From contig NC_135058.1 of NCBI RefSeq assembly GCF_051014685.1, positions 14,014,811 to 14,078,810 on the forward strand: a stretch of 64,000 nt of DNA. The letters run 5' to 3'. Below, piece after piece: positions 31,638 through 43,290 of the stretch. This stretch comes from Ptiloglossa arizonensis. Its lineage: Eukaryota; Arthropoda; Insecta; Hymenoptera; Colletidae. The notes beneath the pieces were generated by a model. That model did no database searches. It was given only the letters and a program-made list of their open reading frames with translations, and was not told the origin of the DNA. Position 1 is the first letter of the stretch; every line of letters starts with the position of its first letter. The position numbers and the translations under genes are program-made.

Positions 31638-33952
31638 ATGAGAACGAACGATGTGGATAGGTGGAAAAGATGAAAAAACAATCGCTCGATCCCTCTTTCA
31701 TCCTGGAAATTTGTTTTTTTCAAGTCTGCGCGTAGCTGCAAAACTTCCGGAAAAGAGTTCCTATAAGCTAATAAATTGCATCCCAGCTTAATAAATTAAG
31801 CCAAATATAAGCTAAGAATAAGATAGAATATTTTTAAGAAACAAGGAATCGACGACGGATCGTTCTTGATTTTCTCTTGGAAATATTTTTTTTTAAATTT
31901 ACGAGTAGCCTACCTGTAAAACTTCAGGGGACGAAACACGCTTCGTTGCACGGTAGCAATAATTAGGACAATTTTTCCGAGATCGACGTTACGTAATTTT
32001 AACAACGCCACGAAGGAACATCGCGTCTTGTTCGATCGACTCCTCGGACACGGGCGTACCTGTTAAATAAAATTATGCAGAAACGAGCGTAACGCTGGGC
32101 CAGTGTAACGAAGGTATGTAATTAGTGGCAGGCACAAACATCCCGTTAATTGCTAAACGCTCGACATCCGCCGGCATTTTAATTGAGATTATAATTGCCA
32201 TCGATGCATCGCAGCGTGAGTTAGACAGCGAATTTTATGCGTGTAACAATTGAGGAGGGGGTGGATACTCGAGTGTGTCGATGTGGTTTGTTACACACTC
32301 CGCGAAAGGAAAAAGGAGAAACTTTCGTTGTCTGTTTTACATCTTGAAAAGTAACTGCTTGACACCCTTTGTGGAAATATTTTTTACAATTCCACGAGCG
32401 TGGAGAACACACCGAACGATGAAATTATATTGGTCGAGTAGCCTGGAGGCACGAAATAAATCGCTACCATTTGAACCTGTAAACGTGATACGGAAAAGTA
32501 GCAAACGAAACGAGCGATATACAAATACGAAAAATATTCCAAAATAGCGCACGATATCGTATACAATATTCTAATCGTACGATCTAATCGTATTCTTTTC
32601 GAGATCAGATCGCTTGAATAGCAAGAGGAAAAGAAATTTTCCTACAAGAGACACTCGGTTGTAATTCCTCTCGATAATCATCATCACGTGAAATTTATCC
32701 GAAATTACATTACGAAAGACATAGAAACGTTGTCATCACCCTGATATTCGATAAAAAATTCCAGGTAGGTGTCTACGCCAATGTGTCCAGTCGTCACTTG
32801 CTATAGCATCGTCTCGTTCTCTTCGAGTGGAATACACGATCGTCTTAACCGGTAACGAAAATGCACGTGATCGAAACCAGGTCGACCGATCTAATTCATC
32901 GATAATCTACGATCGGTGGAGAATACGGAACGGAGAGGAACGGCGTATAAAGCGCGCGGAACAGCGACTCGAACCGGAAGAGTACGTCACGCGTGAAACC
33001 GTTTATACCTCGACAGGTCCCCGACGTCTTACCCTTGCGCTCGTCGTCGAAATCGAGTTCGAAAAAGCTCGTTAAGCCGAGCTCTCGTATCCTCGCGGAC
33101 CTCCCCTTGCTCCTCGCTAAGGGGATGAACTGCAAAGCCCGCCGCGTGGTCCAACAATCGATACAACAATGGAGTTATGCAGCTGTATATGAGTCAGGGG
33201 TGGCGAGCAAAACGCGAAAAGCATCCTGCGAGCCCCGTACACTCCCCCTCTGCCCTCTATCGACGAACGATGAGCCTTTGCATAATCCGGCTATATACGT
33301 ATATACCCCAGTACACCGAGGGGTGCATAATTGCATCCAGATAAAACAGGTGAATGGTAAATCAAACTTGGATTCGCCCTCCGCGGCTCGTGATTACCGT
33401 GGCTAATTAAGGTAGCGCCCCCTTCTTTCGCTCTCCTTAATATTTTAAGCCGAGAGAGGCCGAGGAGGAGCGAAAATTATAATTCGATGGCGAAAGATGC
33501 AAAAATCGTGGATAAAGCTGAAAGAGGGGAGGGGCGATGGTCCGAGGGTCTCGAGACGATGAAGAGGATCGAGAAGAGAAAAGTGCGAGAGAGTGGGAGG
33601 AGGGGTGCATTTAGCGAGCCGTGTTCAACGCGGAGAACTGTCATAAAATCACGGAGCTGCCTTCGGGGAGAACTCGCCGGAATGCAATTGCATCCTCGGG
33701 GAACGGGTCGAAGAGGGAAGCATTCGAGGCCGGTGAATGCATATACTACGCGGTGCAGATGCCCCGGTGTGGGTGATATTGTTTCCACACTTGGACTACG
33801 TTGCCAGCAACACGGCCAACACCGTGTCCTTGCTACATGAACGCGTGACCGACAACTTGTCGATGGATAAACGAACTTCGCAGTACGCTCCGGAACGTGT
33901 CCGGTTGTTTTATTGTACAATGGCATCGAGAAGTATTTCCATGGTTTATCGA
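31638..33952. other. Gene-less stretch
   Basis: A weak duplicated phrase (TGGAAAT, a T-run, GTA(G)C, TGTAAAACTTC) occurs at about 31700 and 31880. CG-rich patches occur at 32930-33270 and 33500-33840, with the recurrent word ATTGCATCC (33326, 33687). The minus frame across 33135-33030 ends at a GTAAGA donor-like site but has no ATG. No gene is called. Confidence 0.4.
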
Positions 33953-34000
33953 TAGGGTTGCGCGATAAGTTTCGTCGTTCGATAAGACATGGAGCTATTA
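33953..34000 (+). mobile_element. Terminus of a mariner-like family (GATAAGTTT type)
   Basis: AGGGTTGCGCGATAAGTTTC followed by GTCGTTCGATAAGAC matches the left terminus of the element at 35938 (GGTTATTCGATAAGTTTTGT followed by CGTTCGGTAAAACC). It is preceded by TCGATA, so a TA target is possible. Only the outer 40-50 bases are recognisable. The following 80 bases are AT-rich and may belong to the same element. Confidence 0.55.
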
Positions 34001-34079
34001 GGTACGTTTTATTTTTTTTAATGTGGTACCGGTTGATAAACTTGTGCGAAGTTTCACGTGGATAAACAAGTTCGTGTAT

Positions 34080-34549
34080 TTATAGTTGTTCGAAGTTGAA
34101 GCGTCGTGGTATTTTTTCACAATGGAAAAAACGACGAAGTTTATTGAACAAGCTAGTATAAGGAAATTCTTCTTGTGTGCAGGAAATTTCTTTAAGAAGA
34201 TGAAGGTTCTAATGTTTTTTTTTATTTTTATAGCAAGACTCTTCTTGGGAATTTTTTGCAGTAGAATGATAGAGCAGTATGAGCTGAATAATTTTCATAG
34301 GAATAGTTTTGCACTGTTTCACACTATTACGAAATTGTATTTGAATAATCGAAGATTTTGAAAAGATTTCGAAAAGCAAATTTCAGATCATTTTTATTCT
34401 CTCGGGAATATTTGTTGTCGAGAAGAAAATCATGTCGTACTCAGGCCAGTATGTTTTATATGCACGTAAGCTTTCATTGAAATCAGACTTATAGGTTAGG
34501 GGAATTTCTTCATAATATACTGTACAAATACTTTTTTGATCCAGTGTAT
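34080..34549 (-). mobile_element. Second copy of the Tc1-like long-TIR element, reversed
   Basis: Read on the minus strand from 34549, the copy shows CACTGGATCAAAAAAGTATT, GAAGAAATTCCCCTAACCTA, AAGTCTGATTTCAATGAAAG and then TTCAGCTCATACTGC. It continues with CTGCAAAAAATTCCCAAGAA, a run of AAAAACATTAGAACCTTC and a TCTTAAAGAAATTTCC block. The same landmarks stand in the same order in the element at 3562-4034 (about 70-75% match). The far end near 34080 is worn and its terminus is not identified. The 91-codon plus ORF at 34086-34361 lies on the opposite strand and is not a gene. Confidence 0.62.
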
Positions 34550-35937
34550 ATGTGTACCAACCCTCCGTTGCATAATGCGCTTTGGAAGACCAGTAGAAAT
34601 AATCCCTGTGAAGTGTTCACGAAGGGAATTTTACAGGATTTGAGTACGATGTTTTTTCTTACGGGAACATTTGATATTATTGTACCACTCGAGAGTTAAT
34701 TAATTCGCGAGTTATCGAGAAACGATTTTTATCACGGTGAATGAAAGGAAAATTTATGCAACGAAGAAAATGCGTCGTATTGATCCTTGAGCGGTGTTGG
34801 TATTTTTTATTTACGTGGATGGGATTGTGGAATAAGAAATAACGGTATAAAAAGTATTGTATAAAAATATAACGTAACGGAAAATTGAATTTTTAGGTTA
34901 CTTTAGCAACGACGAGAATGGGGAATAAATATTCTAAGTAAATTTCCCAATCATCGGTTTGAATTTTTATGTATTATGAAAAAAAATAAATCCCATCCGA
35001 GCAAGATGCATTCGATTTGAATCGATTGATAAAAATAAAAAGCAATTCATGGAAAGGGAAATACGATCGCGTTTAAAATTATCCCCACGCGTTATTTTAT
35101 CGCTCATTAATTTGATCAACGATCGATATCATTTTAATTCTCAATTTCTTAACGATCTAAATTACCAACGGAAAATAACGCATATTTCTCGTTAAACACG
35201 CATGTTCTTGTGTTCTGTAATCACTTGCCAGCGTTTTACATTATTATTCCGATGCGCGCAAAATTTTCGAAAATTAAGGCATTGCATTTTCATTAACCGA
35301 TATCGAAATTATAATTTCAGGGGTGATGTGAAAATGAGGATCAGTTTGGCGGCTATTAAGCTCGGCTTACATGCAATAGAGTGAATACCCGACGAGAAAA
35401 AAAAAACGAAAAAAATAAATGTACGGGTATATCGCGAAACGATAAACACGAAATAAAAATAAACAGCGAAGTAATTTTAAATCGAAGCAATAAATTAATA
35501 TTTAAAACCGAAGTAACGGGAAAAACGTATCGCGAAACGTGATATCGAATAATCGTCGAGGCAGCAACGTTTCAAGGTACGTTCGACGAACACCGGGCAA
35601 TAATAAGATAAATAATCGTAACTGTGACTGGCTCTACGGGGTGTGCCGTAAAAAATATTTAGGACTACGTTGCGGAAAATCCGGGATTTTTTCGTGACCG
35701 TCGTTGTCGTTGTCGTTCTGTTTACGGTCCAATATAGAACCGACCGAGACCGGTTAACCCCATGGGATTTCCTTCTGCTAAACGTTACAATGTCGGCTTT
35801 CACCCCCGACCTACCGTGGAGCTGGATTCGGCCTCGACCGAAGGGAATACATTATAATAAGGGCACGTTTGCGTCCTGTACGATAGCCTGCGTCATAGAC
35901 GAACCTGTTGTGTATACAGTGTGGAGCATTCGAAATA
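34550..35937. other. AT-rich gene-less stretch
   Basis: No exon, RNA gene or transposon terminus is recognised. An acceptor-like AATTATAATTTCAG at 35306-35319 precedes a 21-codon frame without a donor. Confidence 0.45.
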
Positions 35938-36395
35938 ATAGGTTATTCGATAAGTTTTGTCGTTCGGTAAAACCTATTGAACAGTACTGTTCAATGTAGT
36001 ACTGTTCAATAGCAGTACTGTTAAATGTAGTATTATAGTGCTTAAATTTTTATCGAAGGAGAAAACTTATTGAGCAGTACAGTACTACATTGAACAGTAC
36101 TACTATTGAACAGTACTTCATTGAACAGTAGTACTATTGAACAGTGCTACATTGAATAGTACTACATTGAACAGAACTACATTGAATAGTACTACATTGA
36201 ACAGTACTACATTTAATAGTACTACATTGAACAGTACTACATTTAATAGTACTACATTGAACAGTACTACATTGAATAGTACTACATTGAACAGTACTAC
36301 ATTGAATAGTACTACATTGAACAGTACTACATTGAGTAGTACTACATTGAACAGTACTGTTCAATAAGTTTTATCGAACGAGAAAACCACAAGAA
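35938..36395. mobile_element. Non-autonomous mariner-like element with an internal 15-bp satellite
   Basis: The left end (35938-35995: GATAAGTTTTGTCGTTCGGT, AAAACC, then a 20-bp palindrome) and the right end (36346-36390) are inverted copies. The inner 36 bases match closely: GTTTT.TCGTTCG.TAAAAC.TATTGAACAGTACTGT. A third, internal inverted end (TTTATCGAAGGAGAAAACTT) lies at about 36049-36070, suggesting nesting or rearrangement. The left terminus matches a solo terminus at 33953. No transposase is present. The space between the ends is filled by an array derived from the subterminal palindrome. Confidence 0.6.
36072..36365. repeat. 15-bp satellite (ACATTGAACAGTACT) with 30-bp higher-order unit, open on both strands
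   Basis: About 19 units of 15 bases alternate between GAACAGTACT and GAATAGTACT/TTAATAGTACT versions, giving a 30-bp higher-order period from about 36142 to 36358. The unit is half of the element's 20-bp palindrome ATTGAACAGTACTGTTCAAT (35976-35995 and 36346-36365). Because 15 is a multiple of three, both strands stay open for 76 codons. They encode NSTTL repeats on plus and CSTIQ/CSTVQ repeats on minus. I treat both as by-products. Confidence 0.9.
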
Positions 36396-37129
36396 CTATT
36401 ATAGTAAACCCTACAAAATTTGTCCAATTCGAATTCGAGTTTACAGAGACGATCTCGAACCGATCCTTGGAAATAAATTCGGCGGAAGTTGGACCAGGAT
36501 TGAGTAAAAATCCACGAAGACTTGCGAAACGATCCGATACCGCAAAGAATTATTATCCGTGAGGGGTCACTTCCGGCATAATCGAGGCATAAATTTCCAC
36601 CGAGTTAATGCTCGAATTAGCAGACGCACCCGTGGCCGGGCACAATGAGTTACGAGTGGTCCATCTCGAAGACGATCCGTTGAATCGGTCCGCGGCGAAG
36701 TTAGCCTAAGCTCGAGAGATTGGCCGTGCGCTGTTCGTCTGGCTTAACGTGGAATATCGGTTACCGTCGACGTAATATAACATCTTGTAACGTCGAATGG
36801 ATCATAATATTCTCGATGTAATGCCGGCCATCTATCTGGATTCCGTTTCTCGTGGACCGCGCGGTTAATTTCGCGCGGAATTACATCCGCTTTATTCCGC
36901 CGCGGCCACGATCAACTGCTGTCGTAAACGTTCGTCCGCTTCGAGGACGAAAAACGCTCGCTTCGACGCTCGAACGACCACCCGCGCCAATTTGCTCGTA
37001 CCTTGCTAATTAGCGTATTTTTTGCGCGAAAAATTTTGGACGTAGACCGATTTTCGTACGTTTCGTAGGTTGGCTGTGCACACGCGCGCGTAATTGGTTA
37101 CTTTGCCCGAGCCGAAAATTCCCGACGAA

Positions 37130-37133
<4 letters not shown>
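36396..37133. other. Gene-less stretch, CG-rich
   Basis: CG-dense sequence at 36600-37030 with many palindromic CG words. No exon or promoter is supported. Confidence 0.45.

Positions 37134-37187
<54 letters not shown>
37134..37187. repeat. (GA)27 microsatellite
   Basis: An uninterrupted GA run of about 54 bases, the longest dinucleotide repeat in the window. It is also a perfect array of GAGAG sites, the insect GAGA-factor motif. Downstream, TTGGCTGCTCAAGGTCAC (37230) repeats a segment at 14861. Confidence 0.95.
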
Positions 37188-37188
<1 letters not shown>

Positions 37189-39985
37189 ATCGAACGCGGC
37201 GATTGCGCTGGACGACGGCTCGCGATGTGTTGGCTGCTCAAGGTCACCCCCCACTCCGTCACCAGTGACCCCCCACTCCTGCGTTAGCGCGACAAGTGAC
37301 TATTTTCGAGAGGGAGTAACGGAATGTACACGGGAAGACTTTCGAGAGAAGCGATCGTAATATTTTTGGATATTTAAATTTCAAATGTATAGAATTCTTG
37401 AAAGTGTGTTTTTTAGAGTATTTCGGAAAGCTTGAAAAATCAAAACAAGTCGAATAAAATTAAATTCGAGTCGTTCGTGATGGAAATTATACGTTGGGTA
37501 TTATTTTGACGCTTCCGTGGAAAAGAATAATAGATATTTCTCTATCTAAACGAGCAAATCTATGTAGATAAGAAAGTAACGAGTGTGTTTTAATTTTTTA
37601 TACGATTGCACGAATTGAGATTAAACACTCGGTGCACGAAAGGTACTGCAAGAATTATAATGTAAACGCGGAGTAATACGTCGAACAAATTTGACGAAGG
37701 TTTTCTCTTAAAATTGCATCGAATACGGTGTACGTAATCGTGGTTCGTTTTGATAAATCTCGCTCGGAAAACGTTGATCCTTGACGGTAATACGTAAAGA
37801 TTTTTTGTACGTTTTAATCTGAGCTTTAATTAAGAGAAGGGATAAATGCTTTCCTTTTTCTAGAAAACAGCAGAATCCGTTACGTTATTCTACGATCTAA
37901 AATTTCATATGTGCATTGTTCGAAAAGCGTTCATCTGGGTCGCGACCTCCCTTCCCAAGTACCCGTTGAGTTTTCGAAATTACCGAAACTATTTCTGAAA
38001 ATAAAGTCTTGCACGTGGAAAAAGTCACTTTACAATTACAACCCTTTTATACACCACCGGTCGTGTTCTCCGTTGTGCCACCGTTTCCGTCAGACCTTCG
38101 CGGTGAAACTACCAACAATTGCAATGAGTTTGTTCTCTATCGTTCCGTATTTTCGCAAATTCTCGCCTAGCTGTGAATTCTTTTCAATGGATCCCGCGTC
38201 GAAAAGGTATAAATTCCGTCATCGTACAAATTGCGAACAAAAATTTCGGAGAATTTCCCTAAAATTAGAATAAAGACCACACGATGCACCAAGATCGTCG
38301 GAATAGTGAAGGAAGGAGTTGGAGGAGATGCGATCACTCGTTAAAATGAGAAACAAATGCTTATGATTCCACTCTCTGGGTCTGAAAAGACCCATGCACG
38401 ACGACGAAATACACTAAATACTTAAACTCGACGATACTTGAACCGAGCAATGAATAGCTGAAGTTGCACAGCTACCAGATGTCCTCGGGAGAAAACAAAG
38501 TGTCCCCGATGAACCTACCGAAGATTTTTCCTCGCATTAAGTTCCTGATTGGTCGCATTGTATAACAACGGGTCAACCTGTTAACCAGGTGAGAACAGTC
38601 TCAGAAATTATCCCAAAGTTCGTAATTTCGATACCATTGTCCAAAGGACCCTCGGCGAGCGTGGGGCGGCCAGCAACCAGCAAACTTTGATATTCCACCA
38701 CCGAAATGGAGCGCACAATAGAATTTCAAAGTAACGGTACTCCCGGGACCGAACGAAATGTCACAATTTCATTACGCTACAGCGAAATTTGCGTTATTCG
38801 GGGTACAAAATGGGTCAACATTAAGATTTCATCGCGAGCTACTGTAAGTTTCGACGACTTACAGGGTTACGGAACAAAATACTGGCTGGCCCCGAGTTCA
38901 CCAGGTTCAACGCTGCCACGTAAGACATCAAGATGGCGCGAACGTGACGCGGATTAACACACACGCGCGCACACGTAAGCTCGCGCGCGTACTTCTCGGT
39001 GCTCCGCGTCGATTCTTTGTTTGCTCGCGATTTACATTTACCACGCTGAAACGCATCCCGTGCAATGTACGCTGCACGCGAACGCGGTAACCCTGGAAAT
39101 CAAAATTGAAGTTAAAACGCCCTCGGTGCAAATTGTTTCTCATTCGTACGAATTACTCGATTACAGTGCAATGCGCGCGCGCGTACGCGCATTCTGTTTT
39201 CACAAGCCGGTCACGTTCTTTGGAAAAACAGCGCGGATAATGCCTCGTGAATTATTGCGTGCGATATCTTCGCAGATGGCGCTGCGCTCGCGATCTCTGA
39301 ACAGTCGCTTCGGAGTTCGCTCCATGGAGATTCTCCTTTATTAGATTCCATTGTATCCTGTTGAAACTTAAACCACGGATCCACCCTTCGAATTTTGACC
39401 CTCTAAATTCCAGAATACGGAGCTCTTGGATTTTTTTTCAATTCAGGATCAAGGCGGTTTCTTTTCGCACCGAATTTTTTCTCAAACGAGGGACTACGAA
39501 GGTCTTTCACAAATTTCGCCGAAAATTAGGAGTCTTTTCGCGGAGACTTTTATTACTTCGTGCTTCTTGTACACCGAGCAGCGGAAATTTCCTTCAAATT
39601 TTGTTCAAACCCCAACCCTTGACCGAATTTCTTTCGGTAACGTTTTCTCTCCAAATAAAAACACTTCCGAGAAACGAAGGTAAATTCTGCATTTTTGTAA
39701 CGCGTACCGAAAAAAAAAAAACAAAAAACAAACGCGTAGAATCCGTTTTTTTTAAAAAGTGTCAAAATTCTATATCTATGTTCGCGTGAAATATTCTATA
39801 GCTGCCATTCAGTGATATTGAACGATCTTGATATTCAGGATACAGTGCTCTGTCAAGCTGTCACGGTGTCACCCCCTCCACTTCCTGTACCAAGCTCACA
39901 CCGGGTTAACCATAACTCACTCGCTATTATTACGTGTCTCTTTCATTCTCGACTTGAACGAAGAGCACTCTAGCGTACAAATTTC
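37188..39985. other. Mostly gene-less stretch with weak first-exon candidates
   Basis: Around 38700-38930 two opposite ATG ORFs each end at GTAAGT: plus 38706-38843 (46 codons) and minus 38928-38863 (22 codons). AAGATGGCGCG at 38930-38940 resembles the YY1/Pleiohomeotic core seen at some promoters. Both are described as findings. The rest (37300-38480, 39000-39980) has overlapping ORFs without domains. Confidence 0.35.
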
Positions 39986-39987
39986 AC

Positions 39988-40292
39988 CTACCTCTCCTTC
40001 GAGTTGTCGCAGCTCGATTTCAACGTTGCAACAACCTGACAAAATCTACGGTAGCAACTTCGCTCTAAATATTTCGTCCTAAGGACTCGTTCAAAAATAC
40101 TTTAACGTACCATGGGTAAAACATCAGCTACCTCTCCTTCGAGTTGTCGCAGCTCGATTTCAACGTTGCAACAACCTGACAAAATCTACGGTAGCAACCA
40201 CACTTTCAAAATTTCGTCCTAAGGACTCGTTCAAAAATACTTTAACCTACCATGGGTAAAACATCAGCTACCTTTCCTTCGAGTTGTCACAC
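39988..40292. repeat. Tandem repeat, 140-bp unit, two copies plus a partial
   Basis: CTACCTCTCCTTCGAGTTGT starts units at 39988 and 40128, and a worn one at 40268. The first two are near-identical over 140 bases, through AACGTTGCAACAACCTGACA, TCTACGGTAGCAAC and TTCGTCCTAAGGACTCGTTC to CATGGGTAAAACATCAG. The very high identity points to a recent duplication. Confidence 0.93.
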
Positions 40293-42421
40293 CCCTCTCT
40301 TAACACCGTAACCGATGCCACTGTACCGAAAACGTCGATACACCGATTACACAGCTCCCGTGGAACATCCCGTGACCCGTCACTCTCTATCCTCCCAACC
40401 CCTCAAGGTTTCGTAGCAAGTACTCGTTCAAGAGTCGCAACTCCGAAAGTATTGAACTAGTTTGGCCGTAATCGATCCCAGTGTGCCCGGTGCGTCGCAA
40501 TTTTCTCGTATAAGTCGAGGAACGAATCGCGAACGAGCGGGTAAGGGACCTGGAGGCATTAAACCGTGGCACGAGGACCCGGACGGGTCCTCCATGGCCA
40601 GCCTCGAAACTCGGGAACTCGTTTCCCGAATCTACGGTCGTCGAGGAAAGTACATCGTCGGATCGGTCGACGAGCGCGTTTATCGCTCCGGATGAAAAAG
40701 GGCCATCCTCTCGCTATCGAGGGATTCGGTGACCGGTGCGGGGGGAGTGGACGGTTGAGTACGAAGGGAGGTAGGGGGGTGTTGGAGAAGTCATCCTGTA
40801 AGAATCCCCTTAATTATAACCGATCCATCAGCATTTCCCGACGGGATTTAAGTAATTAAGTCCGATTTAACGAAGAATAGACGCCGAGCGACAGGAATAA
40901 GAGTGAAATAGCTGGAGCAGCTATCATCGGCGACGATGGGAACGAGAGGACCGTCAGGAGGCCGGAAGAGGGTGGCGGAAGACCGAGGTAGACGGTGGAA
41001 GAGGACGAGGATGGCAAAAAGGAAGAGAGAGCCAATGCCGAGTGGTCCCGATATCAAAATAATTGCTCCATCAAGACCCGCTCTCGGCTGAGACGGACGG
41101 AAGATTTATGCTTTGTTTGACCGTCGTTACGTTGCGTTAATGAGAGGAAATTATTTGGTGGCTCCGGGAATCAACGGGCCGCAAGGTCTAGTCGCAATTA
41201 CGTCGGAATCTCTCCTCGGTTCGGGATGCTACCAGCGTCTATTGTATCCTCTGGAGATGCTCCTTGCTTCGTTAAAGCATCTCGCGATTCGACGGATGTT
41301 AACGACATCAGAGGGAAACAGAAACGGGACACACCGCGGCAAGACCCCCGCTAACTGCATCGATTAGATAACGCTCACCAACCGGTTCTTTCGCTTTTTA
41401 ATTACGCTGCACTCGACGAACGCGTTCAAACGTAACAGGGATTCCCCTCTTAACGATCGCTCGATTTAATCACCCAACGATGAACATTTGCCATCACGCG
41501 AGCCAATTGTCAAGATCACCAACGAATCCTAAGAATCCTAAAAATCCTAAGATTAACGACGAAACTCATCCGTCGGGCAGATTCAACGTTTCAACGACTC
41601 TGAGAACATAAATCGCCGACAAGCCAGACACCTAATTAGACCAAAAGAAATTAACAAACTCTCCGCATAGGAGCTTCTCAACATCCCCCAAAAAACAGTC
41701 CTCCCCCAAAGAAGACTCGTTTCCACGGAACACCTTGGAAATCCCCGTTGGAGGAACAGAGTCGAGCAACGAGTCTCAATCCCCGAACCAGTGATTATCG
41801 CGTGGAAACAATTTCCCTCCACCTGCCCACAAGATCGTTCCACGTTTCCAGGCAAGCCTCCGACCGTCTCGAATACTTTCCATCCAGCAGCGTCAAGTTT
41901 CCGTCAAGACGGAACGGATTCCGGTCCGTAATGGAGTTACGTAACCGTTAATCGGCGATTCACGCTCAGTCGAGCCACTCGCACCTGCTCGACACTTCTC
42001 CTCTCTAACAACGTCGCCCTAAGGTTTCGTCATCACGTGGAGGGAGCTGAGTTTCCGGTCCACGGATCAGCCAACGAATCGCGGCGGATCACGTGGCCTG
42101 CACGCGACTTTCACGGTATACCCGTTTTCGTCGCAATTGCCGGCCGCGCGGATCAGCCTGGAATGCGAAAAGGCTTGTTGATGGGAGAGATCGGAGTCTG
42201 GGCCGGTTACCATGGGTACACGGGGAATGATGCGTTACCTGGGTAACCCTGTTACACCAGCGGGGCTTTCGCTACAGCCTCAAAGCACGGCGTGGATGCA
42301 CGCGCGTGTACGCATGTACCAACTGCAGATGTATACGGGACGAGTGTATGTATTATGTATGTAATGTGCGCATGCACGGGATGGGAGGCCCGGTGGGCAG
42401 CCTGGCCGACCGGCGTCACTC
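40293..42421. other. Gene-less stretch, CG-rich patches
   Basis: CG-rich blocks occur at 40450-41060 and 41900-42300, with a short AATCCTAA repeat at 41526-41553. Frames at 41113-41367 and 42037-42246 have protein-like composition but start with TTG/GTG and have no splice context, so they are not called. Confidence 0.4.
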
Positions 42422-42423
42422 GG

Positions 42424-42657
42424 ATAACTCTGTAAATATTAACTTCGATGAGAATTGGGTGATTCGGAGGGTGGATCGTGTAATGCATCTCACGAATTTC
42501 TTTTTTTTTTTTTGCCGCTTGTAATTTTTATGATTTTAAGGTAGGGTGGGTCGCGCGAGGGAAGCACAGGTACTGCGCCTGTGATGTGGAAATTTCTAGA
42601 CCGAACCAAGGAACCGTGCTACGTCAGATAACTCTATAAATATTAACTTCGATGAGA
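42424..42657. repeat. Direct repeat pair of about 30 bp
   Basis: ATAACTCT(G/A)TAAATATTAACTT followed by CGATGAGAA occurs at about 42424-42453 and 42628-42657, 204 bases apart. A poly-T run (42501-42513) and CG-rich DNA lie between. The pair could be target or recombination repeats, or an old duplication. Confidence 0.8.
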
Positions 42658-42779
42658 ACGTCACTCCTTCGGTGACGAGGCATTTTTAATTCGAAGGACT
42701 TTAACCTGTCGACTATTCGCGTTGCGTGTATCTTCGAACAGGACAATTTTGCAAGGTTCTTCGAGGTTTTGGTGGTACA

Positions 42780-43290
42780 GATCCACTTGGTATCACAGGG
42801 GAAACAATGACAATCCTCCAGTACCACCTGTCAGTCGAAGAATCTTTATCCAACGATCAAACTATCAAGATCATCACGTACACCATCATCGTGAAGATTT
42901 AAACAGTACACCCTCTTCGAATCGCATAATTTTGATCCAACAAGCAAACTGTCGATATCAACGCGTACATCGTCGTCTAAGTGACTCCAATAACGCGAAT
43001 CACCCCGAATCATGGGGTGCGTAACGAAAATTTAAACGTTGGATCCGCACACCCTCCTCGAATCGTACAATTTTTATCTATCGAGCCAACTGTCAAGGTC
43101 AACAGTTACACCGTCCCTTAAACGGCTCCGGTTATGCAGATCGTCCCGTATCGTAGGGCGCACGATGAAAATTCGAACGGTGCACCCTCATCGAGTCGCG
43201 TAATTTTTCTCTGGTCTAGAAACTGTCAAGGTCAAACGTTAACACGTTCGTCGAAGTGGTTCCAGTCGTACGGATCACCCCGTATATCTA
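42780..43290. repeat. Degenerate tandem repeat, about 130-145-bp unit
   Basis: The phrase (T/G)CG(T/C)A(C/T)AATTTT followed by AACTGTC(A/G)A recurs near 42860, 42945, 43088 and 43220. The phrase GTACACCCTC/GCACACCCTC/GTGCACCCTC precedes each later unit. The first unit is short (85 bases). Divergence is considerable. Confidence 0.6.

Noticed and set aside
34086..34361. 91-codon plus ORF with hydrophobic middle
   Set aside because: Lies antisense within the second Tc1-like element copy, and its Phe-rich stretch is a T-run.
38479..38565. 28-codon ORF (MSSGENKVSPMNLPK...) before a CAG|GTGAGA donor-like site
   Set aside because: It stops before the donor, there is no acceptor tract, and an ORF this short is expected by chance.
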